Below are positions 34,780 to 42,196 of a DNA stretch of 63,302 nt, one piece after another (position 1 is the stretch's first letter; each line of letters starts with the position of its first letter). The translations under genes and the position numbers were made by a program. The notes under the pieces were generated by a model that ran no database searches, was not told where the DNA came from, and saw only the letters and a list, made by a program, of their open reading frames with translations. Origin of the DNA: Acinetobacter sp. (GTDB lineage: Bacteria; Pseudomonadota; Gammaproteobacteria; Pseudomonadales; Moraxellaceae); contig JAITLL010000028.1 of NCBI GenBank assembly GCA_031277915.1, positions 1 through 63,302 of the forward strand, written 5' to 3'.

Positions 34780-35337
34780 CTATTTTGAATGACTACCCAA
34801 GAACCGCTCTACCACAGCGTCTCTTTCTTCCAAACTGTTTGAGTTTAAAACCTGTAGCAGTAAAGCATCTATAAGGTTTACCACCATATTGGCATCGAAT
34901 TTTGGTTCGCGGATTTCTCCGCTAAAAATCAGATCAAAAATTTCATGGCGCAGCCAATTTCGGTATTCAACTGCCATGCGGTAAGCTTGAGGATAAGCGA
35001 CTCTAATTTCAAAAATGGCTTTGAGTAACAAATGGTACGGGCTGTTAAAGCAGACATGTAAGCGCATAATTTCTTTGAGCTTAGCGCTTGAAGTGTAATA
35101 ACGACTTGAATAAATGATCGCTAATACTTCTTCTTTAAGTAAGCTTTTTTGAAAGGCAATACACATTTCAATGAGTTTTTCTTTCGAGTGAAAATAGTTA
35201 TAAAACGTCATTTTTGTCACTTCGGATTCTTTCACAATCAAGTCTACGCCTGAGGTGTGAAAGCCACGAGTGGTAAAGAGTTGGATTGCGGTCTGAATAA
35301 CCTGTAATTTTTTGGAAGAGATTTCTAAAGTTGGCAT
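34780..35337 (-). CDS. TetR-family regulator 2, behind a C4-like RNA element
   Basis: 185 residues, TetR HTH at the N terminus ('GVDLIVKESEVTKMTFYNYFHSK' pattern) and a short C-terminal domain. Its C-terminal part is very close to that of the partial TetR at the right end ('LKEIM.LHVCFNS.YH.L.KAIFEI...PQAY'), and it is related to TetR 1. Its 5' region (35338-35852) repeats the layout of TetR 1: homologous AT-rich leader (CAATAAAACTTGA block), C4-like RNA and promoter, but with a terminator in between. Targets unknown. Confidence 0.88.
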   Translation of the reverse strand: MPTLEISSKKLQVIQTAIQLFTTRGFHTSGVDLIVKESEVTKMTFYNYFHSKEKLIEMCIAFQKSLLKEEVLAIIYSSRYYTSSAKLKEIMRLHVCFNSPYHLLLKAIFEIRVAYPQAYRMAVEYRNWLRHEIFDLIFSGEIREPKFDANMVVNLIDALLLQVLNSNSLEERDAVVERFLGSHSK

Positions 35338-35395
35338 AGTTTTACCTTTTTAAATTCTTGTTGTTTCTAAAAGAGAAAAAAGCCTGTGCCTTTTT

Positions 35396-35437
35396 GGGAG
35401 AAAAAAAGCACAGCAAAGCCGTAAAGACTGTGCTTGG
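35396..35437 (-). terminator. Terminator between C4-like unit 3 and tetR 2
   Basis: On the minus strand AAGCACAG-N14-CTGTGCTT followed by TTTTT: a canonical Rho-independent terminator between the C4-like transcript and tetR. In unit 1 the same place has a related GCACA/TGTGC hairpin without the T run. Confidence 0.8.
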
Positions 35438-35530
35438 CACATCTCAAGTTTTATTGTTGATACAAATTTTTGGGCCGTAATGACTTAAAGCCTGAGAATC
35501 CTAAAGGCCATCAAGCTGTTTAAAGATGAT

Positions 35531-35587
35531 TTAAGTGCTGTCGTTATAGCTTTCGGCATCGAGAGCCAAGAAATAATGAATGTGCAA
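35531..35587 (-). CDS. Possible 18-codon TTG-start remnant of the small gene
   Basis: Aligned with unit 1, the AAAGGGAG at about 35604-35597 takes the place of the Shine-Dalgarno, and the aligned start is TTG (35587) leading to an 18-residue frame (MHIHYFLALDAESYNDST), with ATG replaced. It shares only a His/Leu-Leu-Ala trace with the unit 1 peptide. It is probably degenerate and may not be translated. Confidence 0.25.
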   Translation of the reverse strand: MHIHYFLALDAESYNDST

Positions 35588-35634
35588 AGCCAACTCCCTT
35601 TATTGGGAGTTCTGCCAAACATTAAAATTAGGGT

Positions 35635-35707
35635 GGCAGAACGAGAAAGGGTTCGCGGACTGGTTTCGACTCCAGCACACCCGAAGGTGTCCCTCTCCCG
35701 TCCTACC
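35635..35707 (-). ncRNA. C4-like antisense RNA, copy 3
   Basis: 73 nt with the same three-part fold: outer stem (35707-35691 with 35651-35635), the identical ACACC-TTCG-GGTGT hairpin, and CTGG-AGTCGAAA-CCAG. Unpaired segments are GTCGAAA (35670-35664) and TCCGCGA (35659-35653), entirely different from those in copies 1 and 2 (CTTTGTT and CTGCTAA). The leader upstream carries exact complements of both new segments (TTTCGAC and TCGCGGA at 35773-35793), so specificity has changed as a unit. Minus-strand transcription is shown by its promoter and the UUCG tetraloop. Confidence 0.72.
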
Positions 35708-35772
35708 GCTACGGGAGGAGACGAGGAGATGCTCACACAAAACTATTCCTCAGAAGAAATAATCCTGATGTG

Positions 35773-35793
35773 GTCGAAAACAGCGGTCCGCGA
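35773..35793 (-). promoter_or_regulatory. Upstream complement (a1/b1-like) of C4-like RNA 3
   Basis: Minus-strand TCGCGGA (35793-35787) and TTTCGAC (35779-35773) pair perfectly with the two single-stranded segments of the C4-like RNA about 65 bases downstream, in the same order and with a similar gap (7 bases) as in copy 1. Confidence 0.6.
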
Positions 35794-35823
35794 CGACCGA
35801 CTGGCAATGTGGCCAGCAGGCAA

Positions 35824-35852
35824 AGAATAGTGTCCAACCCTTTTGCAGTCAA
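35824..35852 (-). promoter_or_regulatory. Sigma70 promoter of C4-like unit 3
   Basis: TTGACT (35852-35847), 17-base spacer, TATTCT (35829-35824). Position and spacing match those of copies 1 and 2, although the sequence around it has diverged. Confidence 0.68.
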
Positions 35853-36048
35853 GCACACAAAATGACATTTGTTTTAAAATAGATCATTAAAAAGTAAGGA
35901 TAAATAATTCAGCTTTATTATTAAAATTTAGTTTATAAAATCGAAGAAATTTATATAGATATATGAGTTTTGATAAGTCAAAATGAATGTTTATTTTAAA
36001 ACCATTTATAAAAAACTGTAGATGAGTCTGAATATAGGAGGACATTTA

Positions 36049-37296
36049 ATGAAGAACTTTCTAACCAAGAAAATGTACACGACTAGAGCTTTATTTTTTG
36101 CTGTAGGCGTTATGACTTTGAATGTTTCCCCTATTGTTATTACTCACTCTCACGCAGCGACAGAACAAAAAATGGATACTTTATCTAACAAGCTTTCATC
36201 AATTTTTGCAGATAAACCCATAGAAGCTTCTTTATTTAGTCCTCACTTTTTACAACAGGTTTCCATAACACAAATTCAAAAAATCGTTGATGATTTAAAA
36301 GCCTCTTTAGGCCCATTAAAAAGCATGAATGTTTCAAACGGCTCTGGGACTATTGATTTTGAAAAAGGAGAATTACCTGTTTCAATTAGCTTAGATGAGC
36401 AAGGGAAAATTAGTACCCTTTGGTTTAGCGCGCCTCATTTAAAAACAGTAAGCCTAGACGAAATGGTTAAAGGTCTACATGAAAACGCAGTCGGTAAAAC
36501 CTCTCTTTTAGTTGTTGTAGATAACAAACCAGTGGTTGTTGAAAATGATAAGACCCCTATGGCTGTGGGTTCGACTTTTAAATTACTCGTTTTAAAAGCG
36601 TATGAAGATGCGATAAAAAAAGGCGAATTAAAAAGAGAAACTATTGTTTCTTTAAAAGAAAAAAATCGCTCACTACCTTCAGGAGTTTTACAAAACCTGC
36701 CTGCAGGTACACCTGTAAATCTCGAACTTCTCGCGCAGTTAATGATACAAATTAGCGATAACACAGCGACCGATAGCTTGATAGAGGTATTAAAGAAACC
36801 TCGTATAGAAGCTCTATCAGCTAGAAATATCCCGATGCTGACCACAAGAGAGCTATTTCAACTGATTGATCCGAGCAATGAAAAGCTAAGAAATAAGTTT
36901 AAAACAGGAACAAAATCAGCGCGCCTAGAAGTGCTCTCTGAGTTAGACAAACTCCCGCTACCAAGTGTGAGTAGCATTGGAAAATCGGCTACTTGGCAAG
37001 ATGCTGAATGGTATATATCAGCCAATGAGATTTGTCCTCTGCTTGAAAGTGTTCAAGATGCCCCTGCTCTGAATAGCTATTTAAACCCACTTTTTAAAAA
37101 TCTAAATTGGCAAAAAATTGGCTTCAAAGGTGGTTCTGAATATGGCGTGATTAACTTTTCTGTGATTGGTAAAACTCAAAAAGGTCATAAAGTTTGTGCG
37201 GTCTTTACCGCAAATGGAAATGAACCACAGCCCGAGTCTAAATTAGCAATACTATTTACAAGCATACTCCAAACTGTTGATTCTATGAATTATTAA
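36049..37296 (+). CDS. Class A beta-lactamase-fold serine hydrolase
   Basis: From the ATG at 36049 (AGGAGG 8 bases upstream) the protein has 415 residues with a signal peptide ending near His-Ala-Ala-Thr. An N-terminal 110-residue domain precedes a penicillin-binding fold: 'VGSTFKLLVL' (SxxK), 'ISDNTATDSL' (SDN) and 'IGFKGGSEYG' (KGG in place of KTG). These are the active-site motifs of class A beta-lactamases and related esterases; the omega-loop Glu was not located with confidence. It is longer than true beta-lactamases (about 290). Whether it hydrolyses beta-lactams cannot be told; it may act on cell-wall peptides. Confidence 0.82.
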   Translation: MKNFLTKKMYTTRALFFAVGVMTLNVSPIVITHSHAATEQKMDTLSNKLSSIFADKPIEASLFSPHFLQQVSITQIQKIVDDLKASLGPLKSMNVSNGSGTIDFEKGELPVSISLDEQGKISTLWFSAPHLKTVSLDEMVKGLHENAVGKTSLLVVVDNKPVVVENDKTPMAVGSTFKLLVLKAYEDAIKKGELKRETIVSLKEKNRSLPSGVLQNLPAGTPVNLELLAQLMIQISDNTATDSLIEVLKKPRIEALSARNIPMLTTRELFQLIDPSNEKLRNKFKTGTKSARLEVLSELDKLPLPSVSSIGKSATWQDAEWYISANEICPLLESVQDAPALNSYLNPLFKNLNWQKIGFKGGSEYGVINFSVIGKTQKGHKVCAVFTANGNEPQPESKLAILFTSILQTVDSMNY

Positions 37297-37360
37297 ATCT
37301 AGTAGTTAGATAAAGTATTTACCTAATTTTAAATTTTTTTGAATGACACATCTTCTAAAT

Positions 37361-37390
37361 AAATCCCTGCCTTGTCAGGGATTTTATAAT
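37361..37390. terminator. Bidirectional terminator of hydrolase and kinase genes
   Basis: AAATCCCTG-N6-CAGGGATTT followed by TATAA, between the convergent genes ending at 37296 and 37449. Confidence 0.8.
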
Positions 37391-37448
37391 AAAAACTATG
37401 CTGGTATTTCTATACAAAGCGTATTGAATTGACCCGGTAGTTTTCTAA

Positions 37449-38345
37449 TTATATTTCGACATCATTCATAATCCGATTCAATGTAGAACGTCCTAGCTCA
37501 CTCATAGCCGGATTAGTTGTTTCATAGTACCAGACCAATCCTATTGCTTGTTGAAATGCCCATGCAGCACCACGTTTCCACTCAAGATCACTAGAATTTA
37601 AATTACGTCTTACTATACCTCTTCTTTCTTTATCAAAAAGATGCCATGTAGAAACCAAATCTAAAGCAGGATCAGCCGCACCAAAGCCACCACAATCCAA
37701 CAAACCAATAAGCCTATTATTTTTGACAAGAATGTTAGCCGGTATAAGATCTTTATGACTCATGACATCATGATCAACTTTAGGGAGTATTCTAAATTTT
37801 TCCCATAAAGCACCTAATGTGCACGTGTCTAAAAGCGCTTTACTTTTTTCTAAGCATGTTGATATCCATTGATCGTGATCTGCAAGATTTCCACCTCTCC
37901 CTTGCCCATCGAAAGTACGATTATTTACATTAAGAGATCGCAATGAGGTGATAAGACTTGAGATATCGTTTGCTAAAGAAACAGATGAAGAAAAACCATG
38001 AGGCGTTGCAATATCACCCTCTAACCAAGTTTGTAACATCCATGACATTGGATAAAGTGGACTTGGTTTACCAATACCGATTACCTTCGAACAAGGAAAG
38101 TTTGCATACGTAAAAAACTCTTCAATAGCCAGAGCTTCTTTTTGCACAATGTTATAACTATCTTGTTCATCTATTTTCTGTAAAGGAAACTTAGCAACCA
38201 GATTTGTTCCTATTCTAAAAATTGCACTCGTAGTTGCTTGGGTATTTAATTGTTTAATTTCCATTTCTTGGTATTGAGGAAATTGTTTTGCAATTAATTG
38301 AGTGACAATTTTTATATCTAAATAGATTTGATCAGGATGCATCAT
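37449..38345 (-). CDS. APH-fold phosphotransferase (aminoglycoside-kinase family)
   Basis: 298 residues with 'VMSHKDLIPANILVKNN' (catalytic loop HxD....N) and 'GLLDCGGFGAADPALDLVS' (metal-binding Asp) as in APH and related kinases, plus an N-terminal ATP lobe with 'VAKFPLQ'. The family includes aminoglycoside and macrolide kinases but also homoserine and choline kinases, so resistance cannot be assumed. No mobile element flanks it. Start at 38345 ATG (a second ATG codon follows directly). It lies next to the restriction-modification cassette. Confidence 0.82.
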   Translation of the reverse strand: MMHPDQIYLDIKIVTQLIAKQFPQYQEMEIKQLNTQATTSAIFRIGTNLVAKFPLQKIDEQDSYNIVQKEALAIEEFFTYANFPCSKVIGIGKPSPLYPMSWMLQTWLEGDIATPHGFSSSVSLANDISSLITSLRSLNVNNRTFDGQGRGGNLADHDQWISTCLEKSKALLDTCTLGALWEKFRILPKVDHDVMSHKDLIPANILVKNNRLIGLLDCGGFGAADPALDLVSTWHLFDKERRGIVRRNLNSSDLEWKRGAAWAFQQAIGLVWYYETTNPAMSELGRSTLNRIMNDVEI

Positions 38346-38450
38346 AAAGTTAAGAATTTCTCAGGAAAAATATATTTCCAGACTAATTTAACCGCAGTTC
38401 TAGGAAAGATAAAAGTAAAAATATTTTATAATTAAGGTATTAGCAAAGTA

Positions 38451-38588
38451 GTGATTGTTAAAACAGAAGAACAATATGATCTCTACTATGCAATAAGTGC
38501 AAAAACAGAAACTCTTATGATCGACACAGACTATAACTCACGCTTATCCTATAAAGGAAAGCTTAATTTTACACCTCTTTCTACTTAA
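38451..38588 (+). CDS. Possible 45-codon gene or relic, GTG start
   Basis: A frame from GTG at 38451 to TAA reads a plausible soluble sequence (start VIVKTEEQYDLYYAISAKTE), ending Thr-Pro-Leu-Ser-Thr. There is no good ribosome binding site and it is not recognised. It might be a truncated gene left at the edge of the restriction-modification insertion. Confidence 0.25.
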   Translation: MIVKTEEQYDLYYAISAKTETLMIDTDYNSRLSYKGKLNFTPLST

Positions 38589-38640
38589 ATTAGCGTGGGC
38601 AATAGAAGAAGCTTGAAGTCCTATATTATATAGAGAACAA

Positions 38641-39855
38641 TCAAATAAACTGAAGTTGAATTTCAACAGCTTCTTTTTTCTCATCTTTTATAAAATCCTC
38701 AGGCAACCACTGCTTTCTTTTTTTTCTTTCTGATCTCACTTTATCATTAAATAAACAATTCACTTCTGATCTATATTTTTTCAATAAAGGGCGCTCATCC
38801 TCTATATTTTTTAATCGATCAATGATCTGCTCGATTGGCCCTATTTCACTGCCAATCCATTTTCTATTTTTTAGCTCACAAACAGCATAAGTAGAACCAG
38901 AGCCACCGAATGGATCTAAAATAATATCACCCTCTTTAGATCCTAACTCTATAATCCTATCTAACAATTTAATGGATAGTTCATTGGAATCTTTACGTTT
39001 TTTATATTTAGAATGCCTTACAGGAGAGATATCTAACCAGACATCAGTCAAACTAACTCCTAACGGATTCATTTTTGCTTTATAACCACCATAATCTTTT
39101 GTCTCTTTGAAACAATGAGGACAGGTATTCATTTGTAATCGATCAGGCTGAAAAATATTAGGTTTATCATTTTTTACATAGTAAAGTAGGCCATAATGTG
39201 AAGGATATAATCTTCCTTTAATAGGTAAAGAGTACTTAATATCTACAGCTATCCAATGCTTAAAAGTTAAATATTTATTTAAATAGTTTGCTGTATACGT
39301 TAACCATTTTGGGAGATTCCATATAAATAAACTTCCCCCTGGTTTTAAAACTCTAATACATTCATTTAACCATTCTTCAGTCCATAGTATATATTCATGT
39401 TCTGGCAAGTTATCATCCATCTTTGATGGATAATTTTTTGATAAATTAAATGGTGGATCTGCAAAAATTAAGTCTATTGACTCAGTTTCTACTGATTTAA
39501 GTACTGCCAAACAGTCATTTTGATATAACTCTCCTAATTTTGTTTTGTAATTAGGTACCAGATTTTCAATTTTGCTTTCAATTTTGCTATGTTCTATGTT
39601 CAAATAAATATTTTGAGCATTTTTTACCAGAATATCTGTCAAATTTTGATCAATTTTTCCATATATCAATTTTAAAAAATTCTGATCAATTTTTAAATAT
39701 TCAAGTAATCTTTCTTGATCCTTACCTAACGGAAATATCCCACTTAAATATTCTTTTAAATTTTTTTTAGGTATATCCAACTTTTTATATACTTTATCAA
39801 TTTCACTTAGATCAGAAATCTGCAATAACCCAAATAAAACTTCTTTATTGAACAT
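38641..39855 (-). CDS. Type II DNA N-methyltransferase, beta class
   Basis: 404 residues. Catalytic motif 'ADPPFNLS' (residues 132-139) precedes the AdoMet motif 'DPFGGSGST' (about 312), the order of beta-class amino-methyltransferases. DPPF suggests N6-adenine methylation, although N4-cytosine cannot be ruled out. A Cys-Pro-His-Cys pair near residue 245 is an insertion that may bind zinc. An N-terminal 110-residue helical extension has no known match. It is divergent from the control protein gene, with a C-box between them, and protects the host from the endonuclease encoded at 40164. Confidence 0.88.
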   Translation of the reverse strand: MFNKEVLFGLLQISDLSEIDKVYKKLDIPKKNLKEYLSGIFPLGKDQERLLEYLKIDQNFLKLIYGKIDQNLTDILVKNAQNIYLNIEHSKIESKIENLVPNYKTKLGELYQNDCLAVLKSVETESIDLIFADPPFNLSKNYPSKMDDNLPEHEYILWTEEWLNECIRVLKPGGSLFIWNLPKWLTYTANYLNKYLTFKHWIAVDIKYSLPIKGRLYPSHYGLLYYVKNDKPNIFQPDRLQMNTCPHCFKETKDYGGYKAKMNPLGVSLTDVWLDISPVRHSKYKKRKDSNELSIKLLDRIIELGSKEGDIILDPFGGSGSTYAVCELKNRKWIGSEIGPIEQIIDRLKNIEDERPLLKKYRSEVNCLFNDKVRSERKKRKQWLPEDFIKDEKKEAVEIQLQFI

Positions 39856-39881
39856 GCATTTACCTTAAAAGTCCTGGACGT

Positions 39882-39907
39882 GACTATAGTCTGTAGAACT
39901 ATAGACT
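39882..39907. promoter_or_regulatory. C-box-like operator of the restriction-modification system
   Basis: GACTATAGTC (39882-39891) is a perfect palindrome of the GACT...AGTC type. AGTCT/AGACT (39888-39892 and 39903-39907) form a second inverted repeat. It lies in the 88-base gap between methyltransferase and control genes, as expected for timing control by the C protein. Binding is inferred. Confidence 0.65.
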
Positions 39908-39943
39908 TCAAAATTAAATCATTGTAGCAAATCAGGGGCTTCT

Positions 39944-40177
39944 ATGAATATAGAAAATGCATTTGCTACAGTGTTAAAAGACTTACGTACTCAAAAGAAA
40001 ATTTCTCAGGAGAATTTAGCTTTCTTAAGTGGGCTAGATAGAACTTATATCTCTCTTTTAGAAAGAGGTAAAAGGCAACCTACTCTTACTTCACTTTTTT
40101 CTATCTCTAAAGCACTTGACATGACCTTAGTCGAATTCACTATCGCTTTAGAGGAAAAACTTTATGAAAATCAATAA
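39944..40177 (+). CDS. Control (C) protein, XRE/Cro type
   Basis: 77 residues forming one HTH domain: 'SQENLAFLSGLDRTYISLLERGKRQPTLTSLFSISKAL' is the classical C-protein/XRE pattern and the length is usual (about 75-80). C proteins bind C-boxes and boost their own and the endonuclease gene after a delay while methylation is established. It overlaps the endonuclease gene by 14 bases in a different frame, ensuring coupled translation. Confidence 0.88.
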   Translation: MNIENAFATVLKDLRTQKKISQENLAFLSGLDRTYISLLERGKRQPTLTSLFSISKALDMTLVEFTIALEEKLYENQ

Positions 40178-40745
40178 AATTAGAATTTTAATAAACACAT
40201 ATCAAGGGGATATCGATTCTGTTATTCAAAATCTAACTTATGGAATATCAACAACTAGTTGGCCAACTGGTACACTATCTTTTAAATTAAACCCTATCCG
40301 TAAAGGCAATGGGGTAAAACCCATAAAGAATAACTGTATTACTCATTTACAATCATTAGGTTGGACTGCTGAAGCTAAAGTTCCTGGCTCTAATTTAGGG
40401 CCTCTGGATGCGGTATTTACCAATCAATGTAATGAAAATTTTGCTTTAGAATGGGAAACAGGCAATATTTCTTCTTCTCATCGAGCGGTAAATAAACTTG
40501 TATATGAGATGTTAAATCAAAGATTACAAGGAGGTTTTCTAGTTCTTCCCTCTAAAGATTTTTATCATTATTTGACAGACCGTGTTGGTAATTTTCCAGA
40601 GTTAGAACCTTATTTTCCTGTTTGGATTGCTCATAGTGTAGTATTAAACAACCACTTCTTAGCTATTATTGAAATTGAGCACGACGAATTAGATCAAAAC
40701 TCACCTCTCATACCAAAAGGTACTGATGGACGTGCCTTAAGATAA
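40164..40745 (+). CDS. Type II restriction endonuclease, BamHI/BglII-like
   Basis: 193 residues with a candidate PD-(D/E)xK core: Glu70, Asp82 ('GPLDAVF') and Glu96-Trp-Glu98 ('FALEWETGNISSSHRA'). The ExE instead of ExK/ExQ recalls BamHI, while the following Gly-Asn-Ile-Ser-Ser-Ser-His recalls the BglII/BstYI group. Those enzymes recognise sites with a GATC core, so a related target is possible but cannot be read from the protein. It starts inside the C gene (14-base overlap). Slightly shorter than BamHI (213). Confidence 0.75.
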   Translation: MKINKIRILINTYQGDIDSVIQNLTYGISTTSWPTGTLSFKLNPIRKGNGVKPIKNNCITHLQSLGWTAEAKVPGSNLGPLDAVFTNQCNENFALEWETGNISSSHRAVNKLVYEMLNQRLQGGFLVLPSKDFYHYLTDRVGNFPELEPYFPVWIAHSVVLNNHFLAIIEIEHDELDQNSPLIPKGTDGRALR

Positions 40746-40839
40746 TCGCTATCAATTATATCAAACTTACTAATACAAGTTAGTAAAAATATTTAATTTT
40801 TATAGAATTAATTGCTTAGAGCTTAGCTCTATTTTTAAG

Positions 40840-40860
40840 GAAAAACCGCCAGAAGGCGGT
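40840..40860 (-). terminator. Minus-strand terminator, second of a pair
   Basis: GACCGCC-type hairpin ACCGCC-AGAA-GGCGGT with a TTTTT run on the minus strand. It is 80-100 bases beyond the other terminator, so either a backup or the end of a separate short minus transcript from 40861-40917. Confidence 0.6.
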
Positions 40861-40914
40861 CGCTGAGTTAAAATCAGCAGGTATATAGAAGTATGGTGGG
40901 CGAATACTCAGCAA

Positions 40915-40941
40915 TAAAAAAGCCAAACATTGTTTGGCTAT
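40915..40941 (-). terminator. Terminator of the dehydrogenase gene
   Basis: AGCCAAAC-ATT-GTTTGGCT (8-bp stem) followed on the minus strand by TTTTTTA, 16 bases past the stop at 40957. Confidence 0.85.
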
Positions 40942-40956
40942 GAGTCACTAACAAGT

Positions 40957-41907
40957 TTAATCCAACTCTAATTGCTGTCTTAGCTTTAAAATATCGACCA
41001 GTCCTTTATCTCTTTTTTGGTATAAATCGACATCTTGATATTGCATTAAAAGCTCATTGGTTTGGGCTTCTAGCAACTCTGTGGTTTCTTCCGAGTGCTG
41101 AAAGGCTTGCATATCATTCCACCATTCGGTCATTGGTGGCCCTAAGTGATGAATCGCCTCTTTAAAACCCTTCTGGTTTGCAAGCTCCATATTTATATAA
41201 GGGCCAAATAATGCCCATCTCAGCCCAGGCCCACTGGTGATTGCGATATCTACATCTTCTGCTGAGCAGACCCCGTCTTTAACCAATGAAAATGCCTCTC
41301 GCCATAAAGCAGCTTGTAAACGATTTGCGACGTGCCCTTTTACTTCTTTATTTAAAATAATCGGGTGCTTACCTAACCTTTGATAAAATGCAGACGCTCG
41401 TTTTAAAAGCTGTGGATCTGTTAAGTTTCCTCCAACAATTTCAACCAAAGGTAATAGATGAGGTGGGTTAAATGGATGACCTAAGAAAATACGCTCGGGA
41501 TAGGTTGCATCTTTTTGAAAGTCGGTCACTTTCAAGCCTGAAGAGCTTGAAGCAATAAGTGTTTTTTCAGGGCAATATGAAGTAATTTCCTGATATAACT
41601 TTTGTTTTAACTCTAAGCGTTCTGGTGCATTTTCTTGAATGAAATCGACATCGGCAACAGCATCTTTTAAGTTATTGTGAAGTTCCAGATTTAACAAAAG
41701 GTCATGTAAATTATAGCCATTAGGCTCTTGCTGATCTAAAGCAAGTAAATCACTAAGATTGGCATATATCCGTTTTTTAAAGAACTCCTCATCTATAGGG
41801 TAAGGGTCATATACCTTTACTTTAAAACCTTTATATAAAAATAATGCTGTCCAGCTTGCACCAATGACACCTACACCAACCACACAGACTGTTTTAATGT
41901 CTTCCAT
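40957..41907 (-). CDS. 3-hydroxyacyl-CoA dehydrogenase/carnitine dehydrogenase-like enzyme
   Basis: From the ATG at 41907 (GAGG 6 bases upstream) 316 residues. Rossmann 'GVGVIGASWTALFLYKGF' at the N terminus, 'FIQENAPERLELK' and 'LGHPFNPPHLLPLVEIVGG' with the catalytic His, 'HVANRLQAALWREA' thereafter: the pattern of L-carnitine dehydrogenases and 3-hydroxybutyryl-CoA dehydrogenases. Carnitine-type enzymes lack the CoA-binding tail, and here the length (about 320) fits both. Uses NAD. Neighbour genes give no further hint. Confidence 0.85.
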   Translation of the reverse strand: MEDIKTVCVVGVGVIGASWTALFLYKGFKVKVYDPYPIDEEFFKKRIYANLSDLLALDQQEPNGYNLHDLLLNLELHNNLKDAVADVDFIQENAPERLELKQKLYQEITSYCPEKTLIASSSSGLKVTDFQKDATYPERIFLGHPFNPPHLLPLVEIVGGNLTDPQLLKRASAFYQRLGKHPIILNKEVKGHVANRLQAALWREAFSLVKDGVCSAEDVDIAITSGPGLRWALFGPYINMELANQKGFKEAIHHLGPPMTEWWNDMQAFQHSEETTELLEAQTNELLMQYQDVDLYQKRDKGLVDILKLRQQLELD

Positions 41908-42142
41908 ATTTTCCCTCATCATCCTCTTACTTTTTAAAACTTCCCTAATTTCCCTTTACGACTTTAAAAATAGTCAAACCCTTAGTCCTTTAAACGTTCA
42001 ATACCCTGCTTTTACACCGTCGTAATTGCATGAGATTATTTTTATAATAAGCACACCCTTCCCAAAGTTCATCTCATTATTGTACTTTTCTTGCATTATC
42101 TTTATTTATGAAACTGAAATGATGACTGATAATTGCAGCCCT

Positions 42143-42161
42143 ATACGCGCTAAGCGTGTAT
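42143..42161. promoter_or_regulatory. Imperfect dyad upstream of the DUF1826-like gene
   Basis: ATACGCGC-TAA-GCGTGTAT, 7 of 8 pairs, 36 bases before the start at 42197. G+C-rich in an AT-rich region. Possible operator; unproven. Confidence 0.35.
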
Positions 42162-42196
42162 GATTACGCAAGGTTTTTAGCTATTTTAATGGTTAT

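Larger units (their letters stand above)
35338..36048. other. 711-base region without a standard gene
   Basis: Filled by C4-like unit 3 and its terminator up to 35852; 35853-36048 is AT-rich DNA with the promoter of the hydrolase gene. A minus-strand frame of 83 codons (35485-35736) runs through the RNA element and is regarded as spurious. Confidence 0.6.

Noticed and set aside
35651-35680. tRNA-like T-loop sequence
   Set aside because: The GGTTTCGACTCC-like string is one arm of the C4-like element; no acceptor stem, anticodon arm or CCA.
35485-35736. 83-codon minus-strand frame
   Set aside because: It runs straight through the C4-like RNA element and its stems, has no ribosome binding site and its sequence is set by the RNA structure.
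37449-38345. Aminoglycoside resistance gene
   Set aside because: The APH fold is clear, but the family includes many metabolic kinases and nothing here indicates acquired resistance.
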